The position numbers and the translations under genes are program-made. A DNA stretch of 64,000 nucleotides from Thunnus maccoyii. Its lineage: Eukaryota; Chordata; Actinopteri; Scombriformes; Scombridae. Below are positions 53,601 to 63,579 of this stretch, piece by piece. The notes beneath the pieces were generated by a model. The model worked only from the letters and a program-made list of their open reading frames with translations, was not told the origin of the DNA and ran no database searches. The DNA lies in assembly GCF_910596095.1 (NCBI RefSeq), contig NC_056550.1, forward strand, positions 28,235,699-28,299,698, given 5' to 3'. Numbering within the stretch: position 1 is the first letter of the stretch; every line of letters begins with the position of its first letter.

Positions 53601-56600
53601 AGAGGGTGGCCTGAAAGTCCCCCCTCTCCCTACTAGTGATGGAGCTGGATGTTCCCCATTCACCAGCCTTGCAGTGCAAGAGGGGCCTGGATCTATGGGC
53701 TCTGAACAAATACCTCAGAAAATACAAATTCAGGATGCTCACTCACACATGATACTTTTGTTGTGCTGGGGTGACTAGTTCACATCTGTCAACCTGAAAG
53801 ATGCATTTTTCCACATTTCAGTTTACCTTCCACACAGGAAATATCTGAGTTCACATTCTAGGCAGTCTGTTACAAGTAAGGAGTGCTCCCTTTCGGTCTG
53901 TCCCTCAGCCCGAGAGTGTTTGTGCGATGTACCAAGGCTGTTTTAGCCCCATTATGACAGCAGAGCATCCGTCTGGCTACATACCTAGATGACTGGCTCC
54001 GAGGATATGACACAAATGCATATCCTCATAACACACCTGACTGACATGGGTTTTATGATAAACACTAAAAAAAAGAGTGTGTTGTCCCCAATACAGTGAG
54101 AGGGTGAAATCCTTCAGTGTGCCTCTTATGTTTTCATCTGCATAAATCTCTTCCCTTCAGATTATGTCCTCGATTACTAGGACTGGGTGGTGGGTGTCTA
54201 GTGACTGGACAAGTAGTGCATAGTTTGGGGAGGGTTTGGAATTAAAGGGCACTCCATAAGAGCCACAGTTCAACTACTGTGCGAACAGCTATGGCAACTC
54301 CCGCTACAAAGGTAGGTGCTGTCCCAGGTGGAGAGGGGGCAAATATTTCATCCACACCTGGAACACCTTGCCCTATAGGCCTGGCCCATGAGTGGTATAA
54401 TTTAAGCACAGTGGGGCTGCCTCAGATGGTACTTGACACCATTCAGAGCACTAGAGCATCCTCCACCAGGTCCCTTTACATCTCTTTTCAGTGTCCTGTT
54501 GGTGTGATTGTGTCATTCCTGGAGGACTTGACTGACAAACACAAAGCCTTCTCCACCTAAGCTATTTAAAGGTCAGTGGAACCACCTGACATGGACATCA
54601 TGATCCCCAGCCAATCAGGATTGGCATAATGAGATAGATGCTGCTATCTTCAAAGGAAGATAAACAGAGGAAAAAACTGTAAAATACAATAATTACTAGA
54701 AAAATAATTGTGTTCATTAACTTAACAACGATAAACACAGCCAACTGAAAAGTCAACGATATTTGCATTCACAACACTTGAAACAGCCCAAGAACATCTG
54801 TGAATAAATATAATTGACATTATTTCCACTACAAAGTAGGAAAGCACTATTTTAACAATAATAAGTATTTTATATTATTTATATTTGAAGAAAGAAACAA
54901 CTAATCCACCCTGATTTATAATGCTAATCACATCTGGACTTACTGAGCCTTTCTGCAGTTCCTCACAGCTGGGATCAGTCTCCGTCGTCCCTCCTGTGAT
55001 GTGTTGTACTTCTCCAGGTCCAACTCATCCAGAACCTCCTCTGACATCTGCAGCATGTATGCCAGAGCTGAGCAGTGGATCTCAGAGAGCTCCTTCTCTG
55101 ATCTGTTCTCTGACTTCAGGAACTCTTGGATCTCCTGATGTACTGAGCGGTCCTTCATCTCCATCAGACAGTGGAAGATGTTGATGCTTCTGTCAGGAGA
55201 GATTTTGTACATGTCCATCTTCTTCAGGTTGTTGATGACTCTCTGGATGATTTGTGGACTGTTCTCTATCAGACCCAGCAGGTCTCCTAAGAAACTCTGG
55301 TTGGACTCCAGAGAGAGACCATGAAGGAAGCGGACAAACAGGTCCAGGTGGCCATTTTTACTTTTGAGAGATTTCTCCATGGTTCCCATCAGGAAGTCAT
55401 TCAGAGAGGAGTAACTGTGGTTTATTCCCAGGAAGTCTTCCAGTACCTCTTTGTTGTCGTTGGTGTAACAGTGGTACATGTAGACTGCAGCCAGAAACTC
55501 CTGAACGCTCAGATGAACAAAGCAGTAGACTGTTTTCTGGAAGATTACACTCTCTCTTTTGAAGATCTGTGTACAAAATCCTGACAACACTGAGACCTCT
55601 GTGACATCAAGACCACACTGCTCCAGGTCTTTTTGGTAGAACATGATGTTTCCTTTCTCCAGATGTTCAAACGCCAGCCTCCCCAGCTTCAGAAGAACTT
55701 CCCTGTCAGCCTCTGTCAGCTCCTGTGGATTCGCTTCATTATCCTCATCATACTTTTGCTTCTTCCTCTTTGTCTGAACCAGCAGGAAGTGTAAATACAT
55801 GTCAGTCAGGGTCTTGGGCAGCTCTCCTCCCTGGGCTGTGGTCAACATGTGCTCCAGAACTGTAGCAGTGATCCAGCAGAAGACTGGGATGTGACACATG
55901 ATGTGGAGGCTCCTGGATATCTTGATGTGTGAGATGATTCTGCTGGACAGCTCTTCATCACTGAATTTCCTCCTGAAGTACTCCTTCTTCTGGTCATCAG
56001 TGAAGCCTCGTACTTCTGTTACCCTGTCAACACATGTCAGAGGGATCTGATTGGCTGCTGCAGGTCGGGAAGTTATCCAGACGAGAGCCAAGGGAAGCAG
56101 ATTCCCCTTGATGAGGTTTGTCAACAGCACGTTGACTGATGACATCTGTGTGACATCAGACACGACCTTCCTTTTCTTGAAATCCAGTGAAAGTGTGCTT
56201 TCATCCAGGCCGTCAAAGATGAACAAAACTTTACAGACAGCAAGCTTCTCTGCTGTGATCTTCTGTAATGTCGGATGGAAATCATGGATCAGCATGAGGA
56301 GACTGTACTGCTCATCTTTGATCAAGTTCAGCTCCCTGAATGAAAGCAGAATCACCAGACTGACATCTTGGTTTTCCGAGCCCTCTGCCCAGTCCAGAGT
56401 GAACTTTTGCACTGAGAAGGTTTTTCCAACACCAGCAACACCATTCGTCAGAACAACTCTGATGTATTTCTGTTGGTCAGGTAAGGCTTTAAAGATGTCG
56501 TGGCACTTGATTGGAGTGTCATGGATGGTCTTGGAAGCTGTCTCAAGCTGTCTCACCTCATGTTGGGTATTAACCTCTTCACTCTTTCCCTCTGTGATGT

Positions 56601-58480
56601 AGAGCTCAGTGTAGATTTTGTTGAGGAGGGGTCTACTTCCTGATTCATCAGTTCCTTCAGTCACATGTTGATAATTCCTCCTCAGGCTGATCTTATATAT
56701 ATATGAGACCTCCTGCAGATCATCATCTGCTGAAAGAGACAAATGTAGATTTGAACATCTATCATTATGTTTACGTGCACTTCCATAACCAGGTTACTCA
56801 GAGAAACCAGGTTACGTGGGTAACTGAGAATGTGTTAACAAGCACAGTAGTAACCTGGTTATTGTAAATCTGTGTGTACAAGCAACAAATCAGTTATCAT
56901 ATTTCTCCTCTACACTGACCTCATTCTCAAAGCATGCCTTTTTCATTTTATCAGTATTAGTTATAGAAGATGTGTATTAGTCCTGACTTTTTATTCTGTT
57001 ATGCTCTGTGTGTCTGAGTCAGAACTTTTCCTCACAACATGAATGTGTCTGAATTTTACAAACAGTAAAATGTTAAGTGGTGGAAACCAACTTATTTAGA
57101 TTTCTAGAGGGTATTTTGTGTTTATTTAAATTTTAGTTAGACTTTAAATACAAGGATAAAACGCTCTGTGTGCCCCCTTCATTCAGATGCTCCATTTTCC
57201 CTATCTACAGTCTTTTGTTTAGTAAATGTTATGTGTATACATGGCAGAGAAATTTACATTCTCCAGGAGAAATCTACCTGGGCCAAAAATAAAAATAATA
57301 AAATAATACACTTAATTTGTACTGCACCTCTCATTCATAGTGAAAATCAAAGTTTCTCCTATCCACAACCCCGATTACAGTAACCAATAACAGTTACTTT
57401 GTAGCGACCACCTATCAGAATGACATCACTGCCCACCTGACAAGACTTCATTCATGTTTTCAACAGTTCCACCCGCAATCTTTCAATAATCCAATGATGA
57501 CCCCCCCATATTACTCGCACAATGTGAAACCAGCCTCCAGGAAGTACTGTTTGTCTCAGAGCTGCTAGTGATCAGCGAAGGAGATATCACTGGATTTACA
57601 GTGGGCATCGGTTTGCGTAGCTATACCTGCGTCGTTGTATGATCATTTTGTCTGACTTAATGTGTATCTATCCTATTACTTTTGAACCCCTGTACTTATG
57701 TGTTAAAAGGTCTATATCTCCCACACTGCTCTTTCTATGTTGATGTAAACCTACTCAAATTAATTAACTTATAATTAATATCAATTGTTGTATTTTAAAT
57801 TGAATGTACTGAAGCACAGAGCCTGAAGAACTAAAATAATTTGTAACTGTTCAAAGGCTACTGTCTGGGCAGCATGGTGGCTCAGTGGTTAGTGCTGTTG
57901 CCTCACAGCAAGAAGGTCCTGGGTTGACATGTATGTTAGGTTAATATTCCTGTCAGTGCCCTGACCACTGGCACTGGCCAAAAGAACTGGAGTTATACTG
58001 CGGCTGCCCACTGCTCCTAGCGTATAGGATGGATCAAATGTAGAGGATAAAATTTGTTTCAATGTATTTGAGTCAGGAGAAATAACAATTAAGAAATCTT
58101 AATCGTAATCCCAATCTAAAATTATAAAAAATATATAAAGACAGGCTGTTTGTCCGCACAGATCTGCTGTCTGGAGGTCATGTTATGTTTGTCTCTTCCT
58201 GTGACTGACCTTCGGTTCCTGAGCCGATGTTTGGCAACTTCTTCACGAGATCATTTCTGCTGATCTTCTTTGAAATGCTCTTGATTACCTCCACAGCTCC
58301 ATCAAATTCATATTTATGCACCATCAGATCCACCACATCTCGCCTCTCTGCCTTCGACAGCTGGCTCTCTTTAATGGGTGGGATGTTGCCCACCTTTTCA
58401 TACTTCAGGGACCATTTGAAGTTCTCAAATTCATTGTCTCTTAAATCATCCAGAATGTTGAGGAGGTCCATCTCCGTCAT
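43090..58480 (-). CDS. PYD-FISNA-NACHT-LRR receptor, NLRC3/NLRP12-like (gene-level)
   Basis: Complete coding model of 12 coding exons: 58480..58210, 56729..54944, nine LRR exons of 174 nt (51878-52051 down to 43623-43796) and 43096..43090. It totals 3630 nt (1209 aa plus stop). Every intron is GT-AG and every phase matches (1, then 2 throughout). Domains: PYRIN ~1-85, FISNA ~100-170, NACHT ~180-350 with Walker A GVAGVGKT (187-194) and Walker [11 protein letters not shown], winged helix and NACHT-associated helices to ~680, LRRs ~687-1207. No B30.2 domain. This is the architecture of the fish-expanded NLR class. Expected role: cytosolic innate-immune sensor acting through PYD contacts and ATP-driven oligomerisation; ligand unknown. 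No disabling change was seen. Confidence 0.85.
43623..43796 (-). CDS. NLR LRR exon 9
   Basis: 174 nt, phase 2-2, donor TGAG|GTCAGT. Unit [20 protein letters not shown] with [13 protein letters not shown] and SDFKESPHC. Confidence 0.8.
45202..45375 (-). CDS. NLR LRR exon 8
   Basis: 174 nt, phase 2-2. Unit [20 protein letters not shown] with [13 protein letters not shown]. The donor is GGG|GTTAGA, weaker than the others; the junction residue becomes Gly. Skipping this exon would keep the frame. Confidence 0.75.
46057..46230 (-). CDS. NLR LRR exon 7
   Basis: 174 nt, phase 2-2, donor TGAG|GTCAGT. Unit [20 protein letters not shown] with [13 protein letters not shown]. Confidence 0.8.
46659..46832 (-). 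CDS. NLR LRR exon 6
   Basis: 174 nt, phase 2-2. Unit [20 protein letters not shown]; nearly identical LRR core to exon 5 ([13 protein letters not shown]). The last bases are CTGAT instead of CTGAG before GTCAGT, so the junction residue becomes Ile rather than Arg. Confidence 0.8.
47336..47509 (-). CDS. NLR LRR exon 5
   Basis: 174 nt, phase 2-2, donor TGAG|GTCAGT. Unit [20 protein letters not shown] followed by an [13 protein letters not shown] repeat. Confidence 0.82.
48200..48373 (-). CDS. NLR LRR exon 4
   Basis: 174 nt, phase 2-2. Unit [20 protein letters not shown], with SDLEESPNC in place of the usual CDFLESPHC, shared in type only with exon 9 (SDFKESPHC). Confidence 0.82.
48598..49156 (+). 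mobile_element. Possible solo LTR in an NLR intron
   Basis: A ~560-bp block with composition unlike the flanking introns, absent from sister introns. It carries a C/T-rich promoter-like part, AATAAA at 49090-49095 followed by a T/G-rich end, and ends ...CCGTTACA (LTR-like TGT...ACA). I could not fix a target-site duplication, so the ends are approximate. Confidence 0.35.
49434..49607 (-). CDS. NLR LRR exon 3
   Basis: 174 nt, phase 2-2, acceptor TTTATTCAG, donor TGAG|GTCAGA. Unit [20 protein letters not shown]. Confidence 0.82.
49705..50300. repeat. Interspersed repeat with AACCTGGTTAC ends, copy 1
   Basis: Matches 56755-57400 (GTAGTAACCTGGTTA, CAGTTATCA/CAGTAATCAG, CTGACTTTTT blocks) in the same orientation. 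Contains a (GA)n at 49919-49944. Confidence 0.5.
50868..51041 (-). CDS. NLR LRR exon 2
   Basis: 174 nt, phase 2-2, acceptor TTCATTCAG, donor TGAG|GTCATT. Unit [20 protein letters not shown]; the start is divergent (CCCELTD) compared with its neighbours. Confidence 0.8.
51395..51740. repeat. Diverged relative of the foldback element at 13.1 kb
   Basis: CAGTAATCATTCCTCCTGTC, AATATGAGGCTT and ACTGCTGAAGCCTCAT blocks match 13100-13743. Lies in the intron between LRR exons 1 and 2. Confidence 0.5.
51878..52051 (-). CDS. NLR LRR exon 1
   Basis: 174 nt, phase 2-2. Reads [20 protein letters not shown]..., the distinctive first LRR unit of fish NLRs (others start with a [17 protein letters not shown] form). 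Acceptor ATCATGACAG, donor CTAAG|GTCAGT. Confidence 0.8.
52385..54656 (+). mobile_element. Decayed DIRS-like tyrosine-recombinase retrotransposon in an NLR intron
   Basis: Inverted terminal repeats of ~95 bp (52385-52476 and 54558-54656) include a perfect 27-bp core (52399-52425 versus 54609-54635). Read on the plus strand: a gag-like part with [15 protein letters not shown] (52760s) and a [11 protein letters not shown] block (53180-53614). Reverse-transcriptase motifs follow in broken frames: [11 protein letters not shown]...HRKYL near 53800, [11 protein letters not shown] near 53890, YLDDWLR near 53985. Last is a recombinase N-terminal piece, [10 protein letters not shown]...STRSLY (54410-54480). 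RNase H and the catalytic recombinase residues are missing. It lies between the NACHT exon and LRR exon 1, antisense to the gene. Inactive. Confidence 0.75.
54944..56729 (-). CDS. NLR coding exon 2: FISNA and NACHT ATPase module
   Basis: 1786 nt, entered at phase 1 after TCTCTTTCAG and left at phase 2 (CTCA|GTAAGT). FISNA region: from the [10 protein letters not shown] block to the [13 protein letters not shown] block. NACHT: P-loop [13 protein letters not shown], Walker B with acidic pair in FIFDGLDES, sensor WITSRP, then winged-helix residues around [10 protein letters not shown] and a [12 protein letters not shown] motif. All catalytic-type motifs are intact. The exon ends RNCRKAQ, the usual junction with the first LRR exon in this family. 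Length matches the normal ~1.75-1.8 kb NACHT exon. Confidence 0.88.
56755..57400. repeat. Interspersed repeat with AACCTGGTTAC ends, copy 2
   Basis: Located in the intron between the PYD and NACHT exons; same family and orientation as 49705-50300. Confidence 0.5.
57865..58100 (+). mobile_element. tRNA-derived SINE-like element
   Basis: Starts GGGCAGCATGGTGGCTCAGT with an A-box-like GGCTCAGTGGTTAG and a decayed B-box (TGGGTTGACAT), followed by the CTGCCCACTGCTCCTAG body typical of a common fish repeat. Confidence 0.5.
58210..58480 (-). CDS. NLR coding exon 1: PYRIN domain
   Basis: Encodes residues 1-90 plus one base. The death-fold pattern [18 protein letters not shown], then [16 protein letters not shown] and a final NDLVKKL, is that of PYD domains in fish NLR and ASC-like proteins. 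The start codon follows an acceptor (TTTTACCAG|AGAGCCAAG), so a 5' non-coding exon exists upstream; a donor at 58897 (AACAG|GTGAGT) is a candidate for it. Donor GAAG|GTCAGT. Confidence 0.8.
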
Positions 58481-58897
58481 CTTGGCTCTCTGGTAAAATC
58501 AGAGAACATTTATGAGAGAACAGCTGTGTTTCTGTCTGTCTGCCAGTAGAAACTCATTCTGTGTGTCTACTGGATCTGACTCATTTGACAAAAAGACCAG
58601 TTTGGCCGCAGTCGTTTATGTGTCAGAGAAACTCAAGGAGATCTTCAATAAAAATGTCTCACAAACAGTCTACTCAGTAGCTGTTCTGGAGTTTTTTATT
58701 GGATCGAGTTTTCTCAGTTGTCATGGAAACGTGTTACACATGTTAAACATGTTACACATGTACTTGTTAAAATTTACATTTTTCTGCTTAAATGAGAGAA
58801 CATTGCTTAAATTGAGAACACACGTTCAATCTTAAACAACAGTCAACAAAACAATCTCACCACAAGGTCTGGATAGTCCTCTGCTTTCACAACTCAC

Positions 58898-58930
58898 CTG
58901 TTTGTTGTTGTTCAGTGAACTCTGGTGTCT
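58898..58930 (-). other. Candidate 5' non-coding exon end of the NLR gene
   Basis: Donor AACAG|GTGAGTTG on the minus strand, 400 bp upstream of the acceptor that precedes the PYD start codon. The exon's 5' limit cannot be set; coordinates mark only its 3' part. Confidence 0.25.
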
Positions 58931-59888
58931 TTACATGTTTTGATTGGTTTGTTAACACTGGTGTGAAAGCTGTCAGTCGAGAGTGCCTAAAAATGAGGGT
59001 CTTGTCTCAAAATGTACTTGTGTGTTTTTTTGTTCTGTGAAAACAAAAAAGACAAACCACAGGATTTTAATAGTAGTGTGATATGTGATTTTGTCATTAA
59101 TTAAAAATTAAACTGATGATCTGTAAGCCAGCAGTTCCCCAATAAAAAGTGAATTAAACAAGTGACACACAGTGACTATCCTCCTATAATATCAGGCTTC
59201 TTCATCGTGTTTCATCGTTCTTGCCTGTCTCTTGTTATAATAAATCACGTTCTAGTCCTGACTAATGATGCCGATAGTAAATTATTTCTCTTTGAGCTCT
59301 CTGTGACACTAGAGAAAATAAATGAACTCAGCAGGTTCAGTCTGTGATTTTGATGATTATATGAAGCATTTTCAGAACTCAACACCTTTTGGAGCATTTT
59401 CTGTTCTGCAAATAAGAAATAGTTTAGGGTGTTTGTGTCAGAACTGGGCCTTTTATTTCTAACTGCTTATAACAAAAAAAAAACATACACATTATGAATA
59501 TGGGGTCTGTGCTTCTTTTTGTATCTACAGCTGAAAACAGATGTGAGAGCAGAGATTTGAACCTCTAAATGTGTAAAGTTTGAATGAATATGAACATTTA
59601 TCTCCTGTAAACTCACTATTTGTTTGTAAAGTCTGATGCATGCATGTATTTTGACTGTATCATTTACAGACATTTTTATGAGCTGCACAGCTTTGCTAAA
59701 CACATCAGGTGCCATTTAATATTTAGATGACTAAACTTGCTGCAAAAGACCTTCAGACTCTCACTAATAACTGATGGAGATGGTTGTAGTAGAGTGTGGG
59801 CTGTCAGTCAGCAGTGTTTGTTTTTTCAATGACCACTGTCAACACTGAATCATCTTCAGGTCAGTTTACAATAGAAACAGTCTCTTAC

Positions 59889-60011
59889 TTTGTGTCTGGG
59901 GGTCCAGCTTCATAACTGAAGTCTGGAGGATCACCTTTAGACCAATCACTCTTCACAGACAGAAATTAGACTCTGTCCTCGTCTTCCTCCAAAACATTCA
60001 TCTTCTGGACT
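59889..60011 (-). pseudogene. Relic of an NLR-type N-terminal exon with in-frame stop
   Basis: Acceptor TGCCTCTCAG, then ATG at 60001: MNVLEEDEDRV, stop (TAA 59968-59966), and in the same frame FLSVKSDWSKGDPPDFSYE to DTK, with donor ACAAA|GTAAGA. The SVKSDWSKGDPPDFS pattern is the short leader exon common in fish NLRC3-like genes (usually ...SCVSMKSDRS...PPDFS). The stop lies where the usual SPVSSC-like stretch is missing, so a small deletion is likely. May be a leftover of this gene's older first exon or of a neighbouring NLR copy. Confidence 0.6.
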
Positions 60012-60119
60012 CTGAGAGGCAAACCAGTAACACTGGAGACACACATACATACACAGTATAATACACCTAGTCCTATGCCTCAACTTATTAGCTTCTTATT
60101 AGTTTTTATTAGTTTACAT

Positions 60120-60760
60120 GACATTAAAGGAATAGTTCGCATTTTTTGAAGCGGGGTTGTATAGAGACAAAGTTATATAGAGACAAAGTGCAATTTAGTC
60201 TCTCTATGAGTTGCATGGACAGTGAGTCCATGCAACTCATGGATTCACTGTCACAGAGAACATACATGAAAGTAAAAACAGAATAGCTGTTTAATTGAAA
60301 GGTATGCAGTGTTTGTAATAGATGTTTAAATCACAGAATAACTAATGTGCATTCAGCTGAAATGCTAACTGTAAAAAGAGCCTGAATGGGAAATGATTGT
60401 ATGTCTGTGCATGTAATTTCCCGCCTGTGTTTATGAACTGTAGTCACCATATAAGTTGAGAGATGTGTCATACGTGGTGGAGTTTGCTATACAGTTGTGC
60501 TACCTCTACAGTAGATGTGATGTCAGCCCTTGCATTCAGGTATTCCATCTTAATGTAACGGGTTTCAGCATATTCAGTCAACTACCTGTAACTCTCTGGT
60601 AGACATAGGGTGCTAAAATAATGCTTTGACATACTGAAATCTAATGTTTTTAGCTAGCTTCAGGCAGTATGTTAGTGTTTTAGCCCTTGGTTGCATATTA
60701 AGTCACCAATTGTTTTCCCCTCCAATGGGCATGGTTTTCAGAGTATGACGCGTTGCACTC
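60120..60760. other. Non-coding stretch with a perfect hairpin at 60206-60240
   Basis: ATGAGTTGCATGGAC (60206-60220), a 5-nt loop, then its exact reverse complement (60226-60240). No gene recognised. Confidence 0.7.
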
Positions 60761-60769
60761 TGTCTGTAT

Positions 60770-61520
60770 TACCTGCAGTAAATTTGGGTTGGCACGTCCC
60801 CGGTTTGGAGACGTAGGCAGGAGTACCAGTGTTACACCGTATTTAGAGACACATCAGATTCTATGACCTGCTCTGATATTCTTACCCTAACCATCACACT
60901 CCTATGCCTAAACCTAACCAACTTAACCAACACTGCAGGACAGAATCTGATGGGTCACAAAATACAGTGTAACACCACCATGGAAGCTAAGCAATGTACT
61001 GCTCTGGATGGGACCAGCAGGATAATGCATTTTAGCCACCTACAAAAAAGGCCCACCTAAAATAATCAATATCAGTGTGCACTATATTTAGAATATTTTC
61101 ACTGCTTTACCTTGCCGTCAGACAGCCCTTTCCTTTGGCACTACATTTTCTCAGCTGTTGAACTTCCATATTCCTACGCATGCTGTACACTGTATTATGC
61201 TGCAATAGCACTTTCTGACCCAAACAGCTGATCTGTGGTGTACAGTGTGCAGCATGTGTACAGCGATGCCAACTCAACAATTTTGTTGCTATATTTAGCA
61301 ACTTTTCAGACTACACTGGCAATTTTTTTTTTCAAAAAGAACCTAGCAACATATTTAGCTACTTTTAATATTTATTTGGAACCTTTTAGCAACTTTTGAA
61401 AAGTGACTCAAATGCTTAATTGCACGCATTTTCCCTCTAACTTACACAAAAATGATTTTCTCTGTCACACACTCAAGTGCATTAAAGTAATGAGAAGTGA
61501 CAGTTTTTCTGTCACACACT
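60770..61520 (+). repeat. Left arm of a large inverted repeat
   Basis: Shares with 63580-64000, in opposite orientation, the blocks TTGGGTTGGCAC, CTGCTTTACCTTGC followed by the GTCAGACAGCCCTTTC block, and TTTAGCAAC. The left arm starts near CTGCAGTAAATTTGGGTT (60774). Confidence 0.6.
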
Positions 61521-61559
61521 CAGTCACAACCAAGGGGGTAGCTCCCAGTCTGAAAAGTG

Positions 61560-62345
61560 CCAATGCAGAAGTGCCTTAAACCTGCATTCTTTCTAATGGC
61601 CAGCAGGGAGCGACTCCACTGGCTGCAAAAAGAAGTCCAATTGCATAGAAGCCTATGAGAAAATGACCCTACTTCTCTCTTGATTTATTACCTCAGTAAA
61701 TCCTTTACTAATGAGTTTATGATCTCAATCGCTAGTTTCAAGTCTTCTTCAATACAACATGATCTAAAATAGATAGATAAAATAGATAAAATAGATGATA
61801 AAGCAGTATATGCTTCAGGGCATGGCTACGTGGTGATTGACAAGTCACTACCACAGCGACAGCGTTGATTAAGTAATGTAACCATGGCGTAACCCCAGAT
61901 TCACAGAGTATAGGTGTAGCTGCAGCTATTTTACGGTGTGTTTTCAGTTCATGAAAGTTAATTGTAATATTTTGGTCACCTAAAAATGTTCGCCATGTTC
62001 AGCGTTTGGTTGTGATAAAAGACCCTCTAATGAGTCAGATGTTGTTGTCAGATTTGTTTTAATGGTTTTAGGCCTGTTTTTCGTTAGCAGAAAGTAGCAC
62101 CAGCATTAGCATTATCACTGTTATCCATAAGTTATAAATGCACCGTGCTGATCAAGCTAGCAGCTAGTACTATGGTCAGCTCCACACTTTTGCCCATATA
62201 TGGTCACTTCTGGCTCCAAAAATCACACATGGCGATGGTCAAATCCAAGATGGAAATGGTCAAATTGCTAATCTTGAGGCTTCATCACAAACCAATGGGT
62301 GACGTCATGGTGACTACGTCCATATTTTTTTACAGTCTATGGTCA
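61560..62345 (+). repeat. Interspersed repeat ending in the GGACGTAG-type TIR
   Basis: Inverted copy of parts of 4190-5340. Its right end, CCATGACGTCACCCATTGGT reversed, matches the TIR at 3480/4100, so both belong to one DNA-transposon family. Confidence 0.55.
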
Positions 62346-63149
62346 CAACAGTCTGTTTGCCTAGCTTTGTTTCATTTGAAATGACGCATACAGGAATAGA
62401 GACTAATATGTAATTGTTCAATAACTCAGTGTGTTGTGTTTAAAAATAAAAATATCAGATTGTGATGGACACTACCTAGACATAATTCACCACAGACTGT
62501 TATATTGTTATATTCACTACAGACTGTGATGTTGTGTTATAGGGGCTAGTGCCCTTCAAAGTCACCCTCCACTCAAAAATCTGTTTTTCTTCTTGTGCCC
62601 ACAGTTGAATGTTTGAGCTTCACTGTGCAGAATTATGTATGTGCGGAGTTGCACAGCAGCATTGTTTTTACATTCATCTTCTGAAAGTGGAAAGTTTCTC
62701 TGAGCTCATTGAAAATCCAATTTTAAGTGGTGGGCCCACAAACATGATTTGTGATATCATAAGCCAATCCTGGTCCAATATTCCCCTTACACAAATGTGA
62801 TGTGGAGACTTGAAGCCTTAGGTGGACATACACTGAAAATTGACTTAAAAGTGAAGAACATCTTCTGTGAAGTAGTAAAACTTTTGAAATAAAATATATT
62901 TGCATATTTATACACTCTTGAATTTGTAATGAGGGAGAAGGAATAGAGTAGTAGTAGTATGTCTTAATACATGTCTGGAGGGGATCTTTAAGAGTTGGTC
63001 ACAGAGATGATGCATGTTACTGTGACACGATTTAGATGCATCTGTTTTGTCAGTGCAGATGTGAAGTCGACAATAAACGACAACGATATTATTGCAATTA
63101 TTATTACTAGTCATATCTCTATTATTATTATCATTGCTATTGTTATTAT

Positions 63150-63440
63150 TGTTGTTATTATGCTTCTCTGTGTCTCTCTCTCCCCTCTTCCCTTCCCTCC
63201 TTTTTCTCTCAACTCAGCCGGTCAAGGCAGATGGCTGCCAACCCAGAGCCCAGTTCTGCTTGAGGTTTCTTCCCATTAAAGGGGAGTTTTTTCTTGCTGC
63301 TGTCACCAAGTGCTTGCTCATGGGGGAGTTGTTGGGTCTCTGTAAATTAAAGAGTATGGTCACCACCTGCTCTATGTGAAAAGTACCCAGAGATAACTTT
63401 TGTTATGATTGGCACTATATAAATATAATTGAATTGAAAA
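63150..63440 (+). mobile_element. L2-like LINE 3' end
   Basis: CCGGTCAAGGCAGATGGCTG, TTGAGGTTTCTTCCCATTAA, AAGTGCTTGCTCATGGGGGA and the terminal GGCACTATATAAATATAATT followed by GAATTGAA form the conserved 3' UTR of a fish L2-type LINE. Same family as the fragment at 25111-25925. The open frames here are not host genes. Confidence 0.7.
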
Positions 63441-63579
63441 CAACATACATTTGTACTGTCAAGAGAAGTAAGGTCTTTTCTGTCCCAGCAACTCCTACAT
63501 GATCATAAAAAAATGTGTTGTGTTTATTACTTTTACAAATAAAAATATGTGATAAAAAACAAACACATCTAAGCTAACA

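Noticed and set aside
53116..53663. Minus-strand open frames around 53.1-53.7 kb as NLR exons
   Set aside because: They lie antisense to the gag-like part of the DIRS relic, carry no LRR or NACHT motif and have no matching splice phase.
56051..56602. 183-codon plus-strand frame opposite the NACHT exon
   Set aside because: Antisense shadow of the FISNA-NACHT coding sequence.
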